Assembly (NCBI RefSeq): GCF_018991925.1
Contig: NW_024742416.1
Location: 1-64,000 of the forward strand
Reading direction: 5' to 3'
DNA: 64,000 nucleotides
Origin: Homarus americanus
Taxonomy: Eukaryota > Arthropoda > Malacostraca > Decapoda > Nephropidae
Both the position numbers and the translations under genes were made by a program. Within the stretch, counting starts at the first letter, position 1; the number at the start of each line of letters is the position of its first letter. The notes beneath the pieces were generated by a model. It was given only the letters and a program-made list of their open reading frames with translations, did not search any database and was not told the origin of the DNA. Positions 56,261 through 64,000 of the stretch are shown one piece after another.

Positions 56261-57298
56261 ATGTTCTGTAAACAGGCGAAGGTCGTTAGGCTGTATCCAG
56301 TCAAGCGCCCTTCGCGCAAGCTACTAAACCTCCTTGTCCTGAGGAAGTTTTTTGACGACTCAGGAATCACGGGGGTGACAAGGGTCGTCCGCATTGACAG
56401 CGGTGACCTTATTGTCACCTTTGCTGAATGGGGAGAGGCCCGGCAACTTGAAAACCTAAGAGAAATCAACGGGATACAGATCCTTGTTGAAACCTGCCTA
56501 CAGGACAACTTGGTTTTGGGAGTCATCTCCCACACAGAAATCGAACATCTGGAAAAAGAAGAGCTGGCCGAGCTGATCGGAAAACAGCTCTCAGTACGAC
56601 GGAAGCTGACCAGTACAACTGCACTGGTTGGCTGCCATAAGAAACTTCCAAGCACCGTCTTGCTGGGATGGGAAAGGATCCCAGTAAGACCGTGCGAAAG
56701 AAGGCCAACAAGATGCTATAAATGCCAGAGGTACGGCCATCTGGCGGGGAAGTGTCGTGCTCAGGAAGTCTGTTCCAGTTGCGGGACACCCGGACACCAG
56801 GACACCAACTGCTCGGCGGCTGCCAAGAAATGCACAGCTTGTGGTGGCCCTCACTCCTCCTCCGACCGGGAGTGTCCCAAGTGGGGGGAGGAGTGCAGGG
56901 TGGCCAAGCTGCGAAGTAAGGAAAAACTGAGCTACAAGGAGGCTCTCCTTGTAGTGAAAACTGAAGTAAAGACGAATCAAGACCCGAACAAGACCACAAC
57001 AAATAAAAATCAAGACCCCAAGAAGACCACGGAAAAAAAAGAAGCCAAAATTAAACCCGATTTTATAACACTAACATTAATGCTGTTTATAGACGTGTAC
57101 GAGAATATTCCAGAACAAGACCAAGAAGAAGAATGGAAATTGAAAAGTAAAAGAAAAAACAACAAAAGGAAGAAGTCCAAAGAAAATGACTCTACAAACA
57201 AACAGCTTCGGCCGAAACAGCCTAACGGCGAAGTGGCCAGTAACCCCCAATACAAGTTACATTATGGACGCTTCTTTTGGGGAGATTTTACGCTATAA
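56261..57298 (+). CDS. Gag/ORF1-like zinc-knuckle protein of a non-LTR retrotransposon
   Basis: 345 codons from the first in-frame ATG; the open frame extends upstream to 56198 without another ATG and is closed by a stop overlapping the TATA box. Residues about 20-140 resemble the N-terminal region of Jockey/I-type ORF1 proteins, ending in the typical V.LGWERIPVRP link. Three zinc knuckles follow: C152-C155-H160-C165, C171-C174-H179-C184, and a shorter third one C191-C194-H198-C205, then ECPKW and a KLSYKEAL helix. These ORF1 proteins bind element RNA and package it for retrotransposition. Residues 235-325 are Lys/Glu/Thr/Asn-rich and low-complexity. No ORF2 (endonuclease or reverse transcriptase) follows; the next sequence is AT-rich and then (AGT)n at 57608. 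It could be a 3'-deleted element, a Gag-only non-autonomous element, or a co-opted gene. No frameshift or stop interrupts it. Confidence 0.85.
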   Translation: MFCKQAKVVRLYPVKRPSRKLLNLLVLRKFFDDSGITGVTRVVRIDSGDLIVTFAEWGEARQLENLREINGIQILVETCLQDNLVLGVISHTEIEHLEKEELAELIGKQLSVRRKLTSTTALVGCHKKLPSTVLLGWERIPVRPCERRPTRCYKCQRYGHLAGKCRAQEVCSSCGTPGHQDTNCSAAAKKCTACGGPHSSSDRECPKWGEECRVAKLRSKEKLSYKEALLVVKTEVKTNQDPNKTTTNKNQDPKKTTEKKEAKIKPDFITLTLMLFIDVYENIPEQDQEEEWKLKSKRKNNKRKKSKENDSTNKQLRPKQPNGEVASNPQYKLHYGRFFWGDFTL

Positions 57299-57607
57299 AA
57301 AATACGAAATGGAAAGTAAACCTGAAAATACTGTCACCCATCACTATAAAAATTTATTATTACCGATAGAAATAAGACCTAGTCAATGTTACTTAAAGAC
57401 ACACGCACGTCCCCACTGAACCATTTAAATATATGTAAACAGACTACAATAACATGAACAAATATTAAATGATTCACTGGTATAGGATATCCAGGATTAG
57501 TAGGATTTAAGAATAGGATCTTTTAGGAGGAGTTGAAGCCAAGGATAGGATCTCTGAACACCTTATCTTCTTTAGAGTGATTTTTAAGACGTCTGTATCT
57601 CTTCCCT
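57299..57607. other. AT-rich sequence after the Gag ORF, possible element 3' UTR
   Basis: No reverse-transcriptase motifs in any frame. Contains GGATAGGATC-type and TAGGAT repeats at 57480-57555. Ends at (AGT)n. Confidence 0.4.

Positions 57608-57656
<49 letters not shown>
57608..57656. repeat. (AGT)n microsatellite
   Basis: About 16 perfect units. Confidence 0.95.
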
Positions 57657-57693
57657 CAAGTCCGATTTACTCAATTTAGTCAATATTAGTTCT

Positions 57694-57696
<3 letters not shown>

Positions 57697-57757
<61 letters not shown>
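57697..57757. repeat. (CA)n microsatellite
   Basis: Pure CA run of about 30 units. Confidence 0.95.
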
Positions 57758-57759
<2 letters not shown>

Positions 57760-57935
57760 TCATTATCTCTTCACTAATAACAAGATAACACCTGATTATT
57801 TTTTTCTACTCGTGATTGACGCCGGAGACTCACCTGTCTACCCCTGTTAATTGCTGTCATTAATAGTATATTGATGACTCCTGGGGTTAATTACTCTCTC
57901 CGGTAATTGTACCCAGTAGCCGGGAGACACAGAAG

Positions 57936-58244
57936 AGATGCGTACCTTAGTGAGAGATGCGTACCTTAGTGAGAGATGCGTACCTTAGTGAGAGATGCGT
58001 ACCTTAGTGAGAGATGCGTACCTTAGTGAGAGATGCGTACCTTAGTGAGAGATGCGTACCTTAGTGAGAGAAGCGTACTTTAGTGAGAGATGCGTACCTT
58101 AGTGAGAGATGCGTACCTTAGTGAGAGATGCGTACCTTAGTGAGAGATGCGTACCTTAGTGAGAGATGCGTACCTTAGTGAGAGATGCGTACCTTAGTGA
58201 GAGATGCGTACCTTAGTGAGAGATGCTTACCTTAGTAATAGATG
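57936..58244. repeat. 20-bp minisatellite (GAGAGATGCGTACCTTAGTG)
   Basis: Fifteen units, nearly all identical; one AAGCGTACTTT variant at 58072 and TGCTTACC in the last unit. Confidence 0.97.
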
Positions 58245-58315
58245 CCTTAATTGCTATCTTCCTGTAGTCTTATCAGCTTCACGTCTGTCTGTCTGTCCGT
58301 CTGTCTGAATATGAT

Positions 58316-58378
58316 GAGTTAGTGCCTTGAGTACAATGAATTAATTCCTGAGTACGATGACTTAATTCCTTGAGTACT
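58316..58378. repeat. Short copy of the GAGTACGATGACTTAATCC array
   Basis: Three units of the same 21-bp repeat that forms the array at 24510-25043, 33 kb away, in the same orientation. Confidence 0.8.
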
Positions 58379-59213
58379 GTCAGTAAACACCAATGAAAAT
58401 ACACAACAACAATAAATAAAAACAAAAACAAAAACCACGCACCAATATTATGGCAAACAAAGACAATTACAAAAACAAGATTCGCCAAACACCATAAACA
58501 CGAGGTGCCGCATCTACATATAAATCGGTATTATTGTTTTAATCCCCCAAATTCACATAGGTTCCCCACCCCTCTCTCTCTCTCTCTCTCTCCTTCCCTT
58601 TCCTCCTCCCCTTCCCCTTCCTCCTACCCCTCCCCCTCAGACCCGTGCCCACGTTAATTGTCAGTTTTTTCGCCTTTTCATCTGTGGTGGAGGAACAAAT
58701 TGCTGCTTTGTTGGACTCAGTACCGCTCTATTGTGTATGCGTTCGTGAGAGAGCGCGGATTCATGTGGATTTTGTTTTTAGAAGTTGAGATTAGTAAACA
58801 GAGAGCGTTCGAGTGTACGGGAATTTTTTTTTTTTTACCTGGATGTTTATATTAGTTCACAAACGATATTTTTATAGAGAATTTAGTTTATATTTCTTTC
58901 CTGTTTTGTCGTTAAATATCCTCCTTTTTCGCCTTCAAATTATATCATTAACTTTACAGTTCTTAATGAATCGAGTGACGTAGAAGATGGAAATAAAAAC
59001 AAAAGGAAGAAAGATGAAAGAAAAGAAAACACAGAAGAATAACAAAGGAGAGAGAAAAACAAAAGAGGGTAATAACAGACGTCACTGATAACACCTGTAT
59101 AAGATTTAAGCTTCTTTTAATTAAGCCATTTAAAAGCCAGATGATGACTAAACCACTTTATTCTTCCAACACCATAAGACTCATTTCATCTTTCTCTCTT
59201 CCTTATAATTAGT
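58379..59213. other. Unique spacer
   Basis: Short (CT)n at 58572-58599 and A/G-rich sequence at 58980-59070. No gene recognised. Confidence 0.4.
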
Positions 59214-59229
59214 TATATACCGGTATATA
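59214..59229. repeat. 16-bp perfect palindrome TATATACCGGTATATA
   Basis: Self-complementary around CCGG. Confidence 0.7.
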
Positions 59230-59260
59230 TCATCTAGTTATACCTGTTGATATATGCGCG

Positions 59261-59263
<3 letters not shown>

Positions 59264-59330
<67 letters not shown>
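59264..59330. repeat. (CT)n microsatellite
   Basis: Pure CT run. Confidence 0.95.
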
Positions 59331-59334
<4 letters not shown>

Positions 59335-59455
59335 AGGAGTAAAGATCATAGAGTAACAGCTGGTCATTGATGTACTTAATCTAAGCCTTTTAATCGTAAT
59401 AAATCCTAATCTTTAAGAAAATTCAGTAGTCCTATGAACTAATTTTAATAATTCG

Positions 59456-59539
59456 TTTAGGTTAGGTTAGGGTAGGTTAGGTTAGGTTAGGGTAGGTTAA
59501 GTTAGGGTAGGGTAGGTTAGGTTAGGGTAGGTTAGGTTC
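59456..59539 (+). repeat. Interstitial telomeric tract (TTAGG/GTAGG)
   Basis: TTAGG and GGGTAGG pentamers, G-rich strand on plus. Confidence 0.9.
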
Positions 59540-60309
59540 AGTCATTACACCTCTCACGGTATTGAACAATGTCTGGCTATAAATTCTCTATTTCAATTAA
59601 CATCAACAATATTCAACAAGTAGCCAATGTTGAATAAGACACACGAACTCAAACTCTTACATGAAAAGAAGAAAAAAAAAACACTCTCTAATCATGTGTT
59701 TATATCATCCAATACCAACGGAGGATCTTATCATCTTATTGAAGGGGTATCCGAACCCCTTTTAGAGGTCTATCACCCCCTCTATCCTACCATCCACGAC
59801 CCTGACTAGCCTCCTTATCCTGGCATTTATGACCCGAGTTAAGTGAACCACATATGTTCCTGTGGTCGTGTGTGTGACGCTGAGTGGTCGACACAGGGCA
59901 CGGGTCTAGGGTGAGTTTGTGGTCTACGGTGATGGCTGTTTTGTGGTGAGATGTTTTGTGGGGAGTGATGTGGCTGTTTGTGGAGGTGTAATGCTTCAGT
60001 GCCTCACTATACCTGCAGGCCTCCTCCGTCACACCTGTCACTTCATTTATATAATAACCTAGCCATAACTACACACCTGTCGCCTCACCTGTGTAATAAC
60101 CATGACCACACACCTGTCTCCTGACCACACACCTGTTGTTTTGTCGGCCGGGTACAGTCGCTCGTCCATTCAACACACAAACTCTGGTATCGGGATAGGA
60201 CCAGTCAGTCTTAAGATCGGCACCACTAAAACCAGGCCTAATATCAACCTGTTATCGGGACGGCACTACAGACTTCAAACTTCATATCGGGACTAAAAAT
60301 AATGAATCA
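59540..60309. other. Unique spacer with CACCTG-rich patch
   Basis: At 60050-60145 ACACACCTGTC and TAATAACC alternate as a decayed repeat of about 42 bp. ATCGGGA recurs three times at 60190-60295. A 64-codon ORF there has no recognisable family. Confidence 0.4.
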
Positions 60310-60701
<392 letters not shown>

Positions 60702-60826
60702 CGACCTCGAAGTATATATAGGTCATTAAGCGATAGTTATATTTAATTAAAACTCGCGATGATTGAATTGAGCGTAAAGACCATATTGGTTTAGCCTGGT
60801 GGAGGGTGAGGGAGAGAGAAAAGATA

Positions 60827-60827
<1 letters not shown>

Positions 60828-60883
<56 letters not shown>

Positions 60884-60904
60884 TCTCTCTCTCTCTCTCT
60901 CTCT
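60828..60904. repeat. (CT)n microsatellite
   Basis: CT run with one TTCC break. Confidence 0.95.
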
Positions 60905-63515
60905 CCTCCTCTCATCTTTCCTCCTTCCCTCCTTCCTCTTCTCCCTCTCCTTCTCTCCCCTCCTCTCCCCACGTTCCCTAACTCTTCCTCCTCCTCTCCC
61001 CACCTTCTTCTCCCCTCCGTTCCCCACCCTCTCCCTCGTCCTCTCCCCCACCCTCCTCTCCTCTTCTCCTCTCCCCACCCTCTTCCCTCTCCTCTTCTCC
61101 TCTCCCCCACCCCTCTTCCTCCCTCTCCCCACCCTCCCTCACCCCTCCTCTCCCCAATTTCCTACTCTCTTCCTCCTCCTCTCCCCACCTTCCCCTCCCC
61201 CTCCCTCTCCCACCTCTTCCCTCTCCCTCTCTCCCCACCCTCCTCACCCTCCTCTACCCACCCCTCCTCTCCCTCCTGTCCCCACCCTCCTTACTCCCCT
61301 CCTCTCTCCCCACCCTCCTCACCCCTCCCCTCCCCACCCCCTCCCACCCTTCCCTCCTCTCCCCACCCCTCCCTCACCTCCTCTCCTCCCCACCCTCTTC
61401 CCTCTCCCTCTCCCCACCCTCCTCACCCCTCCCTCTCCCCCCACCCTCCCTCACCCCCTCCTCTCCCCACCCTCCTCACCCCTCCCTCTCCCCCCACCTC
61501 TTCCCCTCTCCCTCTCCCCACCCTCCTCACCTCCCTCTCCCCACCCCTCCTCACCCCTCCCCACCCCTCCCCACCCCTCCCTCTCCCCACCTCTTCTCCC
61601 TCTCCTCTCCCCCCCCTCTTTCCCTCTCCCCACGCTCCTCACCCCTCTCCTCTCCCCACCCTCTCCCCTCTCCTCCTCTCCCCACCCTCCTCACCCCTCC
61701 TCTCCCCACCCTATTCCCTCTCCTCTCCCCACCCCTCCCTCACCCCTCTCCCCACCCTCTTCCCTCTCCCTCTCCCCACCCTCCTCACCCCTCCTCTCCC
61801 CACCCTCCTCACCCCTCCTCTCCCCACCTCTTCCCTCCTCTCCCCCCCCTCCTCACCCCTCCTCTCCCCACCCTCCTCACCCCTCCTCTCCCCACCCTCT
61901 TCCCTCTCCCTCTCCCCACCCTCCTCACCCCTCCTCTCCCCCACCCTCCTCACCCCTCCTCTCCCCCATCCTCCCCACCCCTCCTCCTCTCCCACCCTCT
62001 TCCCTCTCTCTCCTCTCCCCACCCTCTCCTTTTCCCCACCTCCTCACCCCTCCTCTCCCCAACCCTCCCTCACCCCTCCCTCTCCCCACCCTCTTCCCTC
62101 TCTCTCCTCTCCCCACCCTCCCTCACCTCCTCTCCCACCCCTCCTCACCCCTCCTCTTCCCCACCCCTTCTTCCCTCTCCTCTCCCACCTCCTCTTTCTC
62201 CCCCTCCCTCACCCCTCCTCTCCCCACCTTCCTCACCCCTCCTCTCCCCAACCTCTCCCTCTCCTCTCCCACCCTCCTCCTCCTCTCCCCCACCCTTCTT
62301 CTCCCTCTCTCTCCTCCCACCCCTCCTCCCCTCCCACCTCTCCCCCCCTCCTACCCCTCCTCCCCCACCCCTCACCCCTCCTCTCCCCACCCTCTCCCTC
62401 ACCCCTCTCCTCTCCCACCCTCCTCACCCTCCTCTCCCCACCCTCCCCCACCCTCCTCTTCCCATCTCTTCCCTCTCCTCTCTCCCCCACCCTCTTCATC
62501 CCCTCTCCCCACCCTCCTCACCCCTCCTCTGCCCACCCTTCTTCCCTCTCTCCTTTCCCACCCTCCTCACCTCCTCTCCCCACCCTCCTCACCCCTCCTC
62601 TCCCACCCTCCCCACCCCTCCTTCCTCCACCCTTTCCTCTCCTCTCCCCACCCTCCTCACCCCCTCCTCTCCCCACCCTCCTCACCCTCTTCCCACCCCT
62701 CTTCCCTCTCCTCTCTCCCTCTCTTCCACCTCTCCCCACCCTCCTCACCCCTCCTCTCCCCACCTTCCTCACCCCTCCTCTCCCCACCTCTTCCTCTCCT
62801 CTCCCACCCTCCCTACCTCTCCTCTCCCCACCCTCTTCCCTCTCCTTCCCCACCCCTCCTCCTCACCCCTCCTCTCCCCACCCTCCCCCTCTCTCCCCTC
62901 CTCCCCTCCCTCTCCCCCCTCCTCACCCCTCCTCCCACCCTCCTCACCCCACCCTCCTCCACCCCTCTCTCTCCCCACCCCTCTCCCCTCCCCTCCTCTC
63001 CCCACCCCTCCCTCCACCCCCTCCCTCTCCCACCTCTCCCCCTCCTCTCCCACCCTCTTCCCTCTCCTCTCCCCACCCCTCCTCACCCCTCCTCTTCCCA
63101 CCCTCCCTCCCCCTCCTCTCCCCCCTCCCTCCCCCCTCCCTCTCCCCCACCTCCTCCCCCTCCTCCCCCCTCCCCTCCCCTCCCTCTCCCCCCTCCTCCC
63201 CACCCCTCCCTCTCCCCCCACCCCTCCTCACCCCTCCTCTCCCCCACCTCCCCTCCCCTCCCCTCCCCCACCCTCCTCACCCCTCCCTCTCCCCACCCCT
63301 CCCTCCCTCTCCCTCTCCCCCCTCCCTCACCCCTCCCTCTCCCCACCCCTCCCCTCACCCCTCCTCTCCCCCCCTCCTCCCCCACCCCTCCCTCTCCCCC
63401 ACCCCTCCTCACCCCCTCCTCACCCCTCCTCTCCCCACCCTCCTCACCTCTCTCCCCACCCTCCCTCCACCCCCTCCCCCTCTCCCACCTCCTCCCACCC
63501 CTCCTCCCCCCCTCC
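60905..63515. repeat. 2.6-kb C/T-rich satellite, about 24-bp unit
   Basis: Units alternate between CCTCCTCACCCCTCC-TCTCCCC-AC and CCTCTTCCCTCTCC-TCTCCCC-AC types. Plus strand has almost no G. The 905-codon Ser/Pro/Leu ORF is an artefact of stop-free units. Confidence 0.95.
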
Positions 63516-63621
63516 ATCTCTAACATACATATATAGATCAATTAGCCCCTACCTCGTTCCCTTAAACCTGACTTATTTAGCTAACTGCTGTATATGTCTA
63601 TTTCACGGGTTATTGTGACTC

Positions 63622-63697
63622 TAACCGCAGTCAACCGCAATAAACCGAACCGCTATAAACACCCATAACCGCTACGGAGCATAAACCGCTAACCGCA
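63622..63697. repeat. Cluster of AACCGC words
   Basis: AACCG occurs about seven times in 76 bp, three of them as AACCGCA, which matches a RUNX-type site. May be a decayed 10-14 bp array. Confidence 0.5.
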
Positions 63698-63794
63698 AAC
63701 TTTCTTTCTCTCCTCTGTACTTTTTTCCTCCTTTCATTTTAATTTCCCGTCTGGTAATTTAAATGTGGAAATAGCATTCCTCTATATGTTTTAA

Positions 63795-64000
63795 TGCTCT
63801 TGTTATTTATTTATTTGTTGTTGTTGTTATTCCTGTTGTTACTATTTATTTATTTTGTTTATTTGTTGTTGTTGTTGTTATTGTTATTTATTTGTTATTT
63901 ATTTATTGTTATTGTTGTTATTTGTTATTGTTTCTGTTTATTGTTATTTATTATTGTTATTGTTATTATTCTATTTGTTGTTATTTATTTGTTGATTTAT
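63795..64000. repeat. TTATT/TTGTTG-rich low-complexity end
   Basis: Imperfect ATTT and GTT trinucleotide/tetranucleotide mixture running out of the window. Confidence 0.85.

Noticed and set aside
57936..58244. CRISPR-like regular array
   Set aside because: Units are contiguous with no spacers, and the window is eukaryotic.
60806..63523. 905-codon Ser/Pro/Leu open frame on plus
   Set aside because: It lies wholly in a C/T-rich satellite whose units lack stop codons; other frames are open too.

Overview
This is eukaryotic DNA, almost certainly from an arthropod and most plausibly a decapod crustacean such as a crab or shrimp. The supporting signs are seven tracts of the arthropod telomeric pentamer TTAGG/CCTAA (pure or degenerate) inside 64 kb, an extreme density of AC, AG, AGT, CAA and GGA microsatellites, and fragments of transposon families common in invertebrates. 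There are no operons, no ribosome-binding-site architecture, and no intact host gene that I recognise. The species call is inference from composition.

Layout. 1-2120 is degenerate telomere-like repeat. 2121-5490 is mostly unique and holds a 150-bp tandem duplication, a broken THAP-domain exon (3334-3609) and a deleted hAT transposon keeping the C-terminal end of its transposase (4072-4799). 5490-18190 alternates microsatellites, C-rich or G-rich tracts and short unique islands with candidate promoter motifs. 18190-25574 is a mosaic of six adjoining minisatellites. 25.6-43.9 kb carries three copies of one reverse-transcriptase-linked retroelement on the minus strand (28087-29094, 32806-32948, 36131-37188), each touching (ACT)n microsatellite, between further arrays. 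43978-49092 is a 5.1-kb satellite with a 31-bp unit. 49.1-55.9 kb has more arrays, including a 1.8-kb purine satellite. 56063-57298 is the only long, complex, intact reading frame: a retrotransposon Gag/ORF1-like protein with three zinc knuckles behind a CRE/CCAAT/TATA-type promoter. 57.3-64 kb is again microsatellites and satellites, including 390 bp of (CA)n and a 2.6-kb C/T-rich satellite.

Nothing here forms a pathway. The window reads as heterochromatin-like or gene-desert DNA shaped by slippage and retroelement insertion. The most interesting patterns are: (a) unit lengths of the minisatellites cluster at about 10, 20-21 and 30-31 bp, i.e. one, two and three helical turns, and one adjacent pair differs by a 10-bp block; (b) the retroelement copies sit in (ACT)n tracts and carry a Cys/His plus possible nuclease module; (c) a solitary Gag ORF has its own promoter-like upstream region. 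Many arrays vary by single-base or homopolymer length changes, so part of the heterogeneity may be long-read consensus error.
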